Source: Paenarthrobacter aurescens (GTDB lineage: Bacteria > Actinomycetota > Actinomycetes > Actinomycetales > Micrococcaceae). From it: a stretch of 64,000 nt of DNA. How positions within the stretch are numbered: the stretch's first letter is position 1; each line of letters begins with the position of its first letter. The translations under genes were made by a program, and so were the position numbers. The stretch covers positions 620,001 through 684,000 of the forward strand of contig NZ_CP157456.1 in assembly GCF_041549525.1 (NCBI RefSeq). The letters run 5' to 3'. Positions 26,005-34,994 of the stretch are shown piece by piece. The notes beneath the pieces were generated by a model. It worked only from the letters and a program-made list of their open reading frames with translations, was not told the origin of the DNA and ran no database searches.

Positions 26005-29000
26005 TCAGCGGGGTTGTAGCGGAGAACCGTCCAAGGCGCGCTCTTCTATCAGCTTTCCGCCCAGAATACGCTCCACCGCGGCACGCCCAAAGACGCGGGA
26101 TTCCTCGATGGTTTCATCCTCCGGGCTGGGAATGTCCTCCGTCACGGCAGCGGGCGCTGCCTGGGTCCTCACCGGCGCCTGAACACGGCCCGCCTGGGCT
26201 TCAGGGCTGTTCGTCAACCGCTGGTACAGGCTCTGGCGTCCGTTCGGACTGCCCGACGGCGCACCCTCCTCAAGCGTGGCAACCGAACCGTGCGCTTCCT
26301 CGGACTGCACGGCCAAGGAAGGCCAGGTTGCCGGGGCAGGGGCAGTCGATGGGCTGCTGCCCGCCGTGAAACTGTTTGTTGAGGGCTCGCTGCCACCAGC
26401 GGGATCAGGCATGGATTGCGTCCCAGGCCAGCTCGACGCCGGAGCAACATCCCAGCTGGAGCTTGGGTTCTGCTCCGCGTTGGTGGGGTGGCCGTAAACT
26501 CCGGGGGCAGTGTCTGCTGGCTGCGTCGGTGCTGGCACCTGAGCTGCGGCTGGTTGGTAGTCCGGGGTGGTCTGAGCTGCGGGTGCGGTGTCTTCAGCCG
26601 GTTTCTTACCAACGTTGGACTCCGTGCCCACAACCCATGTACCCGGTGCCTGCTCCACTGCACGGGACCACGGATCCTCGGACACGGTGTTGCTCGAGGC
26701 TCGGGGCGCTGTGGCAGCAGATGGTGCTTGCGTGGGGATGCTTTGGGCCGGTGTTGCTTCGCGTGCCGGAGCTGGGGCCGGTTGTGAGTTTCCACGGCCG
26801 TAGCCGGACGGTGGCTCCCAGTCCGCGGGAGGCTCCTCATCCAGCGGCGGTGCATCCTCGTCGAGCGGCGGACCCCAATCGTCATCAGAGTACGAGTAAT
26901 CGCCGGACGGCTGGAGGGGCTCGGGCGCCGGGGGAGTCGAGGAAATGGGCTCAGCGGCTGTCGCGCTGGGGGTTGGAGCAGCACTGGCGGTTGGTGCAGC
27001 ACCGGGGGTTGGTGCGGGGCTGGCCGGTGCAGGGCTGGCTTGGGCGCGGCTGGCTGGTGCCGACTCTGTCCGTTCCACCTGGGCCGGGGCAGTTACGGCC
27101 GCGGTGGCCTGTGCTGCCGGTGCGCTCGCTGGTGCCAGACCCCATGCGGAGTCGACCGCTGAGACTGGTGACGGTGCCGGCGTGCCACCTGCTGTAGTAG
27201 CGGGGGATCCAACACCACCCGACGTCGGGGCGCCTGTTGGTGCCGCAGCAGCCGGAGTTTCCCGGCTAGTAGGTGCTTTTGGGTTTGGCTCAGAGCTCGC
27301 TGAGCTGTTGCCGCCAGCTACCGCGACGATCTGGCAGTCGATGCCGATGGTCTTATGGATCGCTTGCCGAAGGTTCTCCGAGTGATCTGCGCGTCCGAAC
27401 GCACCTGCAAGGCCACCCGTTGTGAATGCCAGAGTCAGTACCTGGCCATCGAACTGGGCCACCTGCGCGTTCGGTTCCACCAACGCCCACGTGCTGCGCT
27501 TGATCTTGGTCAGGGTCTGCAGGACATCCGGCCACGCCCGACGCAAAGCCTCCACATCTCCCGTGCCTCCGGCCCCCGGAGTTGGAGCAGGGGCCGAAGC
27601 GGCAGCTTGAGCCGGAGCTTGAGTTGGAGCCGGCGCCGGAGCGGCAGCTTGTGCCGGAGCTTGAGTTGGAGCCGGCGCCGGAGCGGCAGCTTGTGCCGGA
27701 GCTTGAGTTGGAGCCGGCGCCGGAGCGGCAGCTTGTGCCGGAGCTTGAGCCTGGGCCGGAGCGGCAGCTTGCGGGGTTGGTGCCTGTTGTGATGCCGCAG
27801 CCTGCTGTGGGCGGCCAGCGCCGGGGCGGTCTTCAACAGGCCAGTCGTTGGTGGACACCCGGGGAGCGGTGATGGAATCCCGTGAACCGGCGTCCGCGGA
27901 CTGCTGAACAGCAGAATGATCGGCGCCTGGTTGGCCTGCAGGGGAATTACCAGCAGCGGGCTGTACTGGCACAGCGGGCGCGGGCACGGACTGCGCTGGC
28001 ACAGAGGACGCAGGGGCGATCTGCGCGGGCACGGACTGCACGGGCACGGACTGTGCGGCAGCGGACTGCTCCGGGATGGCGGGAGTTTCCGTCGTTGCAG
28101 GCGCAGCAGTCGCGGCAGGTGCCGATGGCGTAGTAGCCGCAGCTGCGGGTGAGGCGGCAGCAACAGCGGGGGCACCGGCGTCGCCCGTGTAGTTCAGGCG
28201 ACGTTCAACGCGGTCGATGCGGGCAGCGATGCCTCGCTCCGTTTGCTCGGCGCTGGGTAGGAGAATGCGTGCGCACAGCAGTTCAAGGTGCAGGCGCGGC
28301 GACGTGGCACCGGTCATCTCGGTCAGCGCGGTGTTGGTAACGTCCGCGGCGCGGGACAGCTCAGCCGCTCCAAGGTTGGTTGCCTGGTTGCGCATGCGGG
28401 CGATCTGGTCCGCAGGCATTCCACGGAGGATTGCCTGGGCGCTCTCGGGCATGGCTTGGACGATGATGAGATCCCGGAAGCGCTCCAGCAGGTCCTCAAC
28501 GAATCGCCGGGGATCGTGGCCCGTCTGGATGACCCGGTCAACTGCCCGGAAAACGGTGGCGGAGTCGGCCGCAGCAACAGCATCCACGATGTCATCGAGC
28601 AACGAGGCGTGCGTGTAGCCGAGCAGGGCAACAGCGAGCTCGTAGTCCAGGCCGTTAGGTCCGGCGCCGGCCATGAGCTGATCCAGGACGGACAACGTAT
28701 CGCGGACAGAGCCGCCACCCGCACGGATAACCAGGGAGAGCACGCCGGGGGCTACCGGAACGTTCTCCTGCTGGCAGAGGAGTTCAAGGTACTGCATCAA
28801 CGGCTCGGGCGGGACCAAGCGGAACGGGTAGTGGTGCGTGCGGGAGCGGATGGTTCCGATCACCTTGTCCGGCTCCGTGGTGGCGAAGATGAACTTGATG
28901 TGTTCCGGCGGCTCTTCGACGATCTTCAGAAGCGCGTTGAAGCCAGCCGACGTGACCATGTGGGCCTCGTCAATGATGAAGATTTTGTAGCGGTCCCGGA

Positions 29001-29355
29001 CCGGAGCGAAGGTTGCGCGCTCGCGGAGATCGCGGGCGTCGTCAACACCACCATGGCTGGCGGCGTCGATCTCGATGACATCCAGCGAGCCGGACCCGCC
29101 GCGCGCCAGTTCGATGCAGCTGGGGCACTTGCCGCAGGGGGTGTCCGTGGGGCCCTCGGCGCAGTTCAGGCAGCGTGCAAGGATGCGCGCCGATGTGGTC
29201 TTGCCACAACCGCGGGGACCGGAGAAGAGGTAGGCGTGGTTCACGCGGTTCTTGCGGAGCGCCGTCATCAGCGGCTCCGTGACGTGTTCCTGCCCGATAA
29301 CGTCCGCGAAAGAGTCCGGGCGGTACCTTCGATACAGGGCAGTTGTAACAGTCAC
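26005..29355 (-). CDS. dnaX: DNA polymerase III subunits gamma and tau
   Basis: The 1116-residue clamp-loader ATPase has Walker A GPRGCGKT (46-53), a zinc site (C65, C74, C77, C80) and DEAH at 129-132. Arg-containing sensor and lid segments follow to about residue 370. It is longer than usual because of a Pro/Ala/Gln-rich middle and C-terminal region. That region includes a 14-residue unit (APAPAPTQAPAQAA) encoded by 42-base tandem repeats at 27599-27766. A short folded block (RRAWPDVLQTLTKIKRSTWALVEPNAQV) probably binds other polymerase subunits. The start is GTG. The SRP RNA lies just upstream and recR downstream. Confidence 0.96.
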   Translation of the reverse strand: MTVTTALYRRYRPDSFADVIGQEHVTEPLMTALRKNRVNHAYLFSGPRGCGKTTSARILARCLNCAEGPTDTPCGKCPSCIELARGGSGSLDVIEIDAASHGGVDDARDLRERATFAPVRDRYKIFIIDEAHMVTSAGFNALLKIVEEPPEHIKFIFATTEPDKVIGTIRSRTHHYPFRLVPPEPLMQYLELLCQQENVPVAPGVLSLVIRAGGGSVRDTLSVLDQLMAGAGPNGLDYELAVALLGYTHASLLDDIVDAVAAADSATVFRAVDRVIQTGHDPRRFVEDLLERFRDLIIVQAMPESAQAILRGMPADQIARMRNQATNLGAAELSRAADVTNTALTEMTGATSPRLHLELLCARILLPSAEQTERGIAARIDRVERRLNYTGDAGAPAVAAASPAAAATTPSAPAATAAPATTETPAIPEQSAAAQSVPVQSVPAQIAPASSVPAQSVPAPAVPVQPAAGNSPAGQPGADHSAVQQSADAGSRDSITAPRVSTNDWPVEDRPGAGRPQQAAASQQAPTPQAAAPAQAQAPAQAAAPAPAPTQAPAQAAAPAPAPTQAPAQAAAPAPAPTQAPAQAAASAPAPTPGAGGTGDVEALRRAWPDVLQTLTKIKRSTWALVEPNAQVAQFDGQVLTLAFTTGGLAGAFGRADHSENLRQAIHKTIGIDCQIVAVAGGNSSASSEPNPKAPTSRETPAAAAPTGAPTSGGVGSPATTAGGTPAPSPVSAVDSAWGLAPASAPAAQATAAVTAPAQVERTESAPASRAQASPAPASPAPTPGAAPTASAAPTPSATAAEPISSTPPAPEPLQPSGDYSYSDDDWGPPLDEDAPPLDEEPPADWEPPSGYGRGNSQPAPAPAREATPAQSIPTQAPSAATAPRASSNTVSEDPWSRAVEQAPGTWVVGTESNVGKKPAEDTAPAAQTTPDYQPAAAQVPAPTQPADTAPGVYGHPTNAEQNPSSSWDVAPASSWPGTQSMPDPAGGSEPSTNSFTAGSSPSTAPAPATWPSLAVQSEEAHGSVATLEEGAPSGSPNGRQSLYQRLTNSPEAQAGRVQAPVRTQAAPAAVTEDIPSPEDETIEESRVFGRAAVERILGGKLIEERALDGSPLQPR
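27599..27766. repeat. 42-bp tandem repeat inside dnaX
   Basis: Three near-identical 42-base units begin at 27599, 27641 and 27683, and a fourth, partly diverged, begins at 27725. Each encodes APAPAPTQAPAQAA. The unit length keeps the reading frame, so copy number can vary without breaking the gene. Confidence 0.92.
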
Positions 29356-29395
29356 AAGTGAAACCTACCTATAGGGACTGACAGTTAAAGTAAGT

Positions 29396-29483
29396 GACCC
29401 CTCATGCACCCGCCAGAGCCCATCTACCCTTGCTACCTTCCGGTCCTGGGGGAGTTCAACAGGATGACGCCACATGAGGGGCC
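29396..29483 (-). ncRNA. ffs: Signal recognition particle RNA (small bacterial type)
   Basis: The minus strand carries the domain IV signature: CAGGACCGGAAGGTAGCA followed by AGGGTAGATGGG. Outer arms cccctcatg (29398-29406) and catgagggg (29473-29481) close the hairpin, giving an RNA of about 88 bases. It lies just before dnaX on the same strand, a common location. Ends are approximate. Confidence 0.92.
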
Positions 29484-29572
29484 GTCGACAAGCTTACCCG
29501 AACTTGGGTTGGGGTTCGAATCGGCTCGAAGGGCTGTGGATAAGGCTCGACGGCGGCTGGTCGAGTGGGGAT

Positions 29573-29896
29573 TCACCACCACCCATTCACGGCCCACGTC
29601 ATCAAAGCCGGCTCCTCGTAAGGGTGCGCTGCCCGCAGAGCCTGCACAACGCCGTCGAGCAGGTCCTCCTCAACCACGCATTCCACCCGGGTTTCGGGCA
29701 CCTGCTCCTCAATCCCCACCTCGCCTACGAAGGGGCGCGCTCCGGGCAGCGGCGTGAAGCGACCGGTGCCTGGTGAAGTAAAAGCGCAGTGGGAGTAGTC
29801 GCCGATCCTCCCGGCTCCTGCGTCGCCCATGGCCAGGAGGACCTCTTCGATGTGTGTCTCCGGAACGTAAACCACCAAGGCATGCAGCTGTGTCAT
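29573..29896 (-). CDS. NIF3/YqfO C-terminal-like domain protein
   Basis: The 107-residue protein resembles the middle domain of NIF3-family YqfO proteins: ALVVYVPETHIEEVLLAMGDAGAGRIGDYSHCAFTSPGTGRFTPLPGA, then RVECVVEEDLLDGVVQALRAAHPYEEPA. It stands alone without the dinuclear metal-binding halves. The fold is of the CutA/PII-like type, and its role is unknown. It lies upstream of the SRP RNA on the same strand. Confidence 0.85.
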   Translation of the reverse strand: MTQLHALVVYVPETHIEEVLLAMGDAGAGRIGDYSHCAFTSPGTGRFTPLPGARPFVGEVGIEEQVPETRVECVVEEDLLDGVVQALRAAHPYEEPALMTWAVNGWW

Positions 29897-30199
29897 GCGG
29901 ACATCCTGTCAATAAAGTTCGGCTACAAACAGGTCTCAACCATTGCAAAACACCCCACCTCAGCGGACCATGGGTATGTACACCGATTGGGGCAATCTCA
30001 AGATTGTGAGCTGCGGGGCCTGGGAGCGAGGGGTCGGACCCGGCAGCTCAACGTTGTACTGCAAGAATGGGCGCGTTGGGGGCGTCCATTTTTCCGTTAA
30101 AGCGTGATTCATGAGGGTGTTCCGGACCGGCGAATCACCCCGATTACACGATGCTGAAATTCTCAGGTACAGTAGTATCTGCTTTCGAATCGGAAGCAA
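29897..30199. other. Intergenic region before tRNA-Ser
   Basis: No supported gene is seen. A minus-strand reading frame at 29960-30229 crosses the tRNA and is discounted. A possible -10 element (tacagtagt, near 30168) precedes the tRNA. Confidence 0.35.
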
Positions 30200-30286
30200 G
30201 GAGAATTCGCCTAGCGGCCTATGGCGCACGCCTGGAACGCGTGTTGGGTTAACGCCCTCGGGGGTTCAAATCCCCCATTCTCCGCC
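30200..30286 (+). tRNA. tRNA-Ser (anticodon GGA)
   Basis: Acceptor arms ggagaat (30200-30206) and attctcc (30277-30283) pair. The anticodon GGA is at 30234-30236, a long variable arm typical of class II tRNAs follows, and the T arm is ggggttcaaatcccc. A short hairpin with a T-run lies immediately downstream. Confidence 0.95.
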
Positions 30287-30290
30287 GGGA

Positions 30291-30327
30291 AGGCTTCTGG
30301 ATCCTATGGGTCCAGGAGCCTTTTTCT
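30291..30327 (+). terminator. Terminator after tRNA-Ser
   Basis: Arms ggcttctggatcc and gggtccaggagcc pair with one mismatch-type wobble and are followed by tttttct. Confidence 0.85.
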
Positions 30328-30388
30328 TTGCCCTGTAGAGGGACCTGGCGTTACGAGCGGTGGCCCATGAGTCTGCTGGGCGGGTGAG

Positions 30389-31312
30389 TTAGTCCTCCGA
30401 GCCAAGCCCGCTCTGACGATGAGCGGCCGCCACCCTCTCCAGGACTTCACGGCATGCCGCAGTTGCGGGGTGGATGCGGCCGGCTGTGCGTGTGGAGGTG
30501 AAGACGGTTCGCTTCGGCAGGCTTGGGAGGTCCAGCAGCTGGACCGTGCGGCTGCGGCCGGTCCAGACAAGGTCAGGCATGAGGGCCACTGCGTTGCCGG
30601 ATTCAATGAGCCGGATCTGTGCTTGCAGGTCCGCGGTTTCGTAGCGCACATCCGGCTCGAAGCCCGCCGAACGGCACGCCTGCTCAGCCCAATGTCTTGA
30701 GGCAGCCCCGCGCGGTTCCATAACCCAGGGCATGGCGGCAGTGTCAGCGAGTGAGGAAACAGTTTCCCCGCCGAGTCCCACTGGGGGAGTGGCCAGCCGG
30801 ATGGCATCGCTGGTGAGGGTGACGCGGTCCAGTCCGCTGTGGTGCGGAGCCGCGTGGCCGGGGTATTGCTCGGCCACCACAAGATCGAAGTCCCGCGCCC
30901 ATGTCTCATACAGGGCAGTCTCCGGCTCGCGCTGGGTCATCTCCACCCGGACCTCCGGGTACTCCTGGCGCATGATGCTGAGGAAGTCCGGGAGCAGGGC
31001 AAGTGCGGCGGATTGGAACACTGCGAGCCGGACGGTTCCGGTAACCATGGACAGAGAAGCCGCGAGCTCGGTCTCGGCGCGCTCCAGAGTCTCCAGGAGG
31101 GCCGCGGTGTGGGCTACCAGGATCTCCGCCTGCGGAGTCAGCTGTACCCGCCGCCCGGCCTTGCGGAGCAATTCCACGCCCGCTTCCTTTTCCAGCAACG
31201 TCAGCTGCTGGGAGACCGAGGAAGGGCTGTATTGCATGGCATCGGCCACCTCGGCGAGGGTTCCGCGGATCTTCAATTCGTGCAGCAAACGCAGCCTGCG
31301 AACGTCCAACAA
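30389..31312 (-). CDS. LysR family regulator, divergent from putA
   Basis: The 307-residue protein has an N-terminal LysR helix-turn-helix (LRLLHELKIRGTLAEVADAMQYSPSSVSQQLTLLEKEAGVELL) and a periplasmic-binding-like effector domain. The start is one of two adjacent TTG codons at 31312 or 31309; GGAGG lies just upstream, inside a longer frame that opens at 31324. Its divergent position 120 bases from putA suggests that it controls proline catabolism, perhaps with proline as effector. This is inference from layout. Confidence 0.9.
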   Translation of the reverse strand: MLDVRRLRLLHELKIRGTLAEVADAMQYSPSSVSQQLTLLEKEAGVELLRKAGRRVQLTPQAEILVAHTAALLETLERAETELAASLSMVTGTVRLAVFQSAALALLPDFLSIMRQEYPEVRVEMTQREPETALYETWARDFDLVVAEQYPGHAAPHHSGLDRVTLTSDAIRLATPPVGLGGETVSSLADTAAMPWVMEPRGAASRHWAEQACRSAGFEPDVRYETADLQAQIRLIESGNAVALMPDLVWTGRSRTVQLLDLPSLPKRTVFTSTRTAGRIHPATAACREVLERVAAAHRQSGLGSED

Positions 31313-31435
31313 GGCGGCCTCCAAAGGTTCGGGATGGGTAATGCATATTCGTCAGAAAACATCGCTTTTCCTAACGTGATTGTAGATCCATACTGATGGA
31401 AACAAACAAACTTCTCCGTCCCAGAAGGAGCCCCC

Positions 31436-34400
31436 ATGACCAGCACACTCCCGGATGCCACCGCCCCCCGCATCCAGGATTCCGGGCAGTTCGATGCTTT
31501 GGCCCAAGAAGCCATCGCCTTGGTCCGCCACTGGCTCACCGAAGCAAGCAAGATCCCCGTGGACGTGTCCGCCCAGCGCCTTGCCGGCGTCCTGAAGGAC
31601 CCGAACGGGCTGGACTTCACCGTAGGATTCGTCGACGGCGTCATCCGCCCCGAGGACCTGTCGGTCGCCGGCCGCAAGCTCGCAGAGCTCGCTCCCAAGG
31701 TGCCCAAGTTCCTCCCGTGGTACATGCGCAGCGCTGTCCGCGTGGGCGGCGTCATGGCCCCGATCGTCCCGCAGGTAGTGATCCCTATTGCCCGTCGCGT
31801 GCTTCGCGAAATGGTGGGCCACCTGATCGTGGACGCCACCGACGCCAAGCTCGGCCCGGCCATTGCCAAGATCCGCCAGGACGGCGTGCACCTGAACGTG
31901 AACCTCCTGGGCGAAGCTGTCCTGGGCGAGCACGAGGCACAGCGCCGGCTGGAAGGCACCCTGAAGCTCCTTGCCCGCGATGACGTTGACTATGTCTCCA
32001 TCAAGGAATCCTCCACAGTGGCGCCGCACTCCCCGTGGGCCTTCGACGAAGCCGTCGACCACGTGGTGGAGAAGCTCACCCCGCTGTACCGCCTCGCCGC
32101 GTCCTTTCCCAAGCCCAAGTTCATCAACCTGGACATGGAGGAATACAAGGACCTCAGCATGACCATTGCGGTGTTCAAGCGCATCCTGGACATGCCCGAG
32201 TTCAAGAACCTCGAGGCCGGCATCGTCCTCCAGGCTTACCTCCCGGACGCCCTTGGCGCCATGCAGGAACTCCAGGAGTGGGCTGCAGCCCGTCGCGCCC
32301 AGGGCGGCGCACCCATCAAGGTCCGCGTGGTCAAGGGCGCCAACCTCCCCATGGAGCAGGTTGAAGCATCCCTGCACGACTGGCCGCTGGCTACCTGGGG
32401 TACCAAGCAGGACTCGGACACCAGCTACAAGAACGTCATCAACTACGCCCTCACCCCGGAGCGCATTGATGCTGTTCGCATCGGCGTGGCAGGCCACAAC
32501 CTGTTCGACGTCGCCTTTGCGTGGTTGCTCGCCAAGGAACGTGGCGTGACCAAGGGCATTGAATTCGAAATGCTCCTGGGCATGGCAACCGGCCAGGCCA
32601 CGGCCGTCCGCAAGGATGTTGGCAGCCTCCTGCTCTACACACCGGTAGTCCACCCGGGTGAGTTCGACGTCGCCATCGCCTACCTGATCCGCCGCCTCGA
32701 AGAAGGTGCCAGCCAGGAAAACTTCATGTCCGCAGTGTTCGAGCTCAGTGAAAACGAAGCCCTGTTCAAGCGGGAGCAGAAGCGCTTCCTGGACTCTTTG
32801 GCCAACATGACGGACGAGGTTCCCGGCCCCAACCGCCAGCAGGACCGCCGTCTCCCCGCTGAGCCGGCGCCGCTGGAGGGGTTCCGCAACACCCCGGACA
32901 CGGACCCGGCACTCCCGGCCAACCGTGCCTGGGGCCGCGAGATCCTCAAGCGCATCCCCGGCTCCACCGCGGGCAACAAGATCGTCGAATCCACCAAGGT
33001 CTCCGACGCCGCCCAACTGGACCGCATCATCGCCACCGCCGTGGACCACGGCAAGGCCTGGGGCGCCCGTCCCGCCGCCGAGCGCGCAGCCATCCTGCAC
33101 CGCGCCGGTGAGGTCCTCGAAGCCCGTCGCGCCGAACTGCTGGAGGTCATGGCCTCCGAAACCGGCAAGACCATCGATCAAGGCGACCCCGAGGTCAGCG
33201 AAGCAATCGACTTCGCGCACTACTACGCCGAGCGCGCCAAGGACCTGGAAACGGTCGACGGCGCCACGTTCGTCCCAGCCAACCTCACCGTGGTGACACC
33301 CCCGTGGAACTTCCCGGTGGCGATCCCCGCAGGCTCCACGCTCGCAGCGCTCGCCTCAGGCTCCGCCGTCGTGATCAAGCCTGCAAAGCAGGCCCGCCGC
33401 TCCGGTTCGGTGATGGTGGATGCGCTCTGGGAAGCCGGCGTGCCGCGTGAAGTGCTTGCACTGGTGCAGCTTGAGGAGCGTGACCTTGGCACCCAGCTGG
33501 TTTCGCACCCGAGCGTTGACCGCGTCATCCTCACCGGTGGCTACGAAACCGCTGAACTGTTCCGCTCCTTCCGCAAGGACCTGCCGCTGCTCGCGGAGAC
33601 GTCCGGCAAGAACGCCATCATTGTCACCCCCAGTGCCGACCTGGACCTTGCCGCCAAGGACGTCGTTTACTCGGCCTTCGGCCACGCCGGCCAGAAGTGC
33701 TCGGCTGCCTCGCTGGTGATCCTGGTGGGTTCGGTTGCCAAGAGCGCCCGTTTCCACAACCAGCTGATCGACGCCGCCCGGTCCCTGACCGTGGGCTACC
33801 CGGAGGATGCCACCACGCAGATGGGCCCGATCATCGAGCCCGCCAACGGCAAGCTCCTCAACGCCCTCACCACCCTGGGCGACGGTGAAGCCTGGGCCAT
33901 CAAACCCGAGCGCCTCGACGAGACCGGCCGCCTGTGGTCCCCGGGCATCCGCTCGGGAGTCAAGCGCAGTTCCTACTTCCACCTCACGGAGTTCTTCGGC
34001 CCGGTCCTGGGCGTCATGACCGCCGAAACCCTCGAAGAAGCAATCGCCATCCAGAACGAGATCGAGTACGGCCTCACCGCCGGCCTGCACTCGTTGGACT
34101 CCGCCGAAATGGGCGTCTGGCTGGACAAGATCCAGGCCGGAAACCTGTACGTCAACCGTGGCATCACCGGTGCGATCGTCCAGCGCCAGCCCTTCGGTGG
34201 ATGGAAGAAGTCGGCAGTGGGCGCGGGTACCAAGGCCGGTGGACCGAACTACCTGATGGGCCTGGGCAGCTGGCTCCCTGCTGAAGCCAAGGCCAAGCGC
34301 GGAACTATGCTTCAGGGCGCGCCTGCGCAGATCCTCGCTGCTGCAAAGTCGGTGGACGTGTCCGCTGAAGAACTCCAGAGCCTTCAGCAGTCACTCTTCA

Positions 34401-34897
34401 GCGATGCCGCTGCCTGGGAATCCGAGTTCGGCACCACCAAGGATGTCTCCGCCCTGTCCGCAGAGCGCAACGTCTTCCGCTACCGCTCCCTCCCCGTCAC
34501 CATCCGCCTGTCCGAAGGTGAGCGACTCGCCGATCTTCTCCGTGTTGCAGCAGCCGGGGCAGCGGCGGGCTCGAAGCTGACGGTGAGCTCCGCCGTCGTG
34601 CTTCCTGACGCCGTGGTGAGCGTGTTCGCGAACCTGGGCGTCAGCGTCCGGATCGAGGACGACGCCGCGTGGCTGGCCCGTGCAGCAAAGTTCGACGCCG
34701 GCCGGATCCGCCTGATCGGTGGCGACTTCGCTGCGCTGAGCGCAGCCATGGGTGGCCGTCCGGACGTAGCGGTCTACCACGGTGTTGTGACCCAGGCCGG
34801 CAGGGTGGAGATGCTGCCGTTCCTCCGCGAACAGGCCGTATCCATCACTGCCCACCGCTTCGGCACCCCGAACCACCTCTCTGATCACCTGATCTAG
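31436..34897 (+). CDS. putA: Bifunctional proline dehydrogenase / glutamate-semialdehyde dehydrogenase
   Basis: The 1153-residue enzyme oxidises proline to glutamate in two steps. The FAD-dependent PRODH barrel covers about 100-440 (VDYVSIKESST, FINLDMEEYKD, GIVLQAYLPDA, RVVKGANLPMEQ). The NAD-dependent aldehyde dehydrogenase covers about 490-960 (TPPWNFPVAIPAGS, LAETSGKNA and catalytic Cys755 in GHAGQKCSAA). A third C-terminal domain follows. Unlike enterobacterial PutA there is no N-terminal ribbon-helix-helix DNA-binding domain, so it does not regulate itself; the LysR gene beside it probably does. AAGGAG precedes the ATG. Confidence 0.97.
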   Translation: MTSTLPDATAPRIQDSGQFDALAQEAIALVRHWLTEASKIPVDVSAQRLAGVLKDPNGLDFTVGFVDGVIRPEDLSVAGRKLAELAPKVPKFLPWYMRSAVRVGGVMAPIVPQVVIPIARRVLREMVGHLIVDATDAKLGPAIAKIRQDGVHLNVNLLGEAVLGEHEAQRRLEGTLKLLARDDVDYVSIKESSTVAPHSPWAFDEAVDHVVEKLTPLYRLAASFPKPKFINLDMEEYKDLSMTIAVFKRILDMPEFKNLEAGIVLQAYLPDALGAMQELQEWAAARRAQGGAPIKVRVVKGANLPMEQVEASLHDWPLATWGTKQDSDTSYKNVINYALTPERIDAVRIGVAGHNLFDVAFAWLLAKERGVTKGIEFEMLLGMATGQATAVRKDVGSLLLYTPVVHPGEFDVAIAYLIRRLEEGASQENFMSAVFELSENEALFKREQKRFLDSLANMTDEVPGPNRQQDRRLPAEPAPLEGFRNTPDTDPALPANRAWGREILKRIPGSTAGNKIVESTKVSDAAQLDRIIATAVDHGKAWGARPAAERAAILHRAGEVLEARRAELLEVMASETGKTIDQGDPEVSEAIDFAHYYAERAKDLETVDGATFVPANLTVVTPPWNFPVAIPAGSTLAALASGSAVVIKPAKQARRSGSVMVDALWEAGVPREVLALVQLEERDLGTQLVSHPSVDRVILTGGYETAELFRSFRKDLPLLAETSGKNAIIVTPSADLDLAAKDVVYSAFGHAGQKCSAASLVILVGSVAKSARFHNQLIDAARSLTVGYPEDATTQMGPIIEPANGKLLNALTTLGDGEAWAIKPERLDETGRLWSPGIRSGVKRSSYFHLTEFFGPVLGVMTAETLEEAIAIQNEIEYGLTAGLHSLDSAEMGVWLDKIQAGNLYVNRGITGAIVQRQPFGGWKKSAVGAGTKAGGPNYLMGLGSWLPAEAKAKRGTMLQGAPAQILAAAKSVDVSAEELQSLQQSLFSDAAAWESEFGTTKDVSALSAERNVFRYRSLPVTIRLSEGERLADLLRVAAAGAAAGSKLTVSSAVVLPDAVVSVFANLGVSVRIEDDAAWLARAAKFDAGRIRLIGGDFAALSAAMGGRPDVAVYHGVVTQAGRVEMLPFLREQAVSITAHRFGTPNHLSDHLI

Positions 34898-34904
34898 CCC
34901 TTCC

Positions 34905-34956
34905 CGCCGAGGGGTGAGCTCGCGGCTGAAAGGGTTGAGAGCTCACCCCCTCGGCG
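34905..34956 (+). terminator. Hairpin after putA
   Basis: Arms cgccgaggggtgagct and agctcaccccctcggcg pair over 16 bases with a 19-base loop. The stop of putA is 8 bases upstream, and the next gene converges from the right. Confidence 0.7.
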
Positions 34957-34994
34957 AAGGGTGGGGGAAGGGGCGGGTGGGGAATTCATGAGAG

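Noticed and set aside
27599..27766. Repeat considered as a CRISPR array
   Set aside because: Units are contiguous, lack spacers and encode in-frame protein repeats.
28288..29361. 357-residue plus-strand frame opposite dnaX
   Set aside because: Antisense shadow of the conserved ATPase domain and no recognisable motifs.
29404..29757. Plus-strand frame across the SRP RNA
   Set aside because: It overlaps ffs and the NIF3-like gene in antisense.
29960..30229. 89-residue minus-strand frame across the tRNA
   Set aside because: It covers the tRNA gene and shows no motif.
30200..30290. tRNA-Ser considered as an integration site
   Set aside because: No integrase gene or duplicated tRNA 3' end was seen nearby.
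31352..33220. 622-residue minus-strand frame opposite putA
   Set aside because: Antisense to the well-supported putA gene; sequence is low in conserved motifs.
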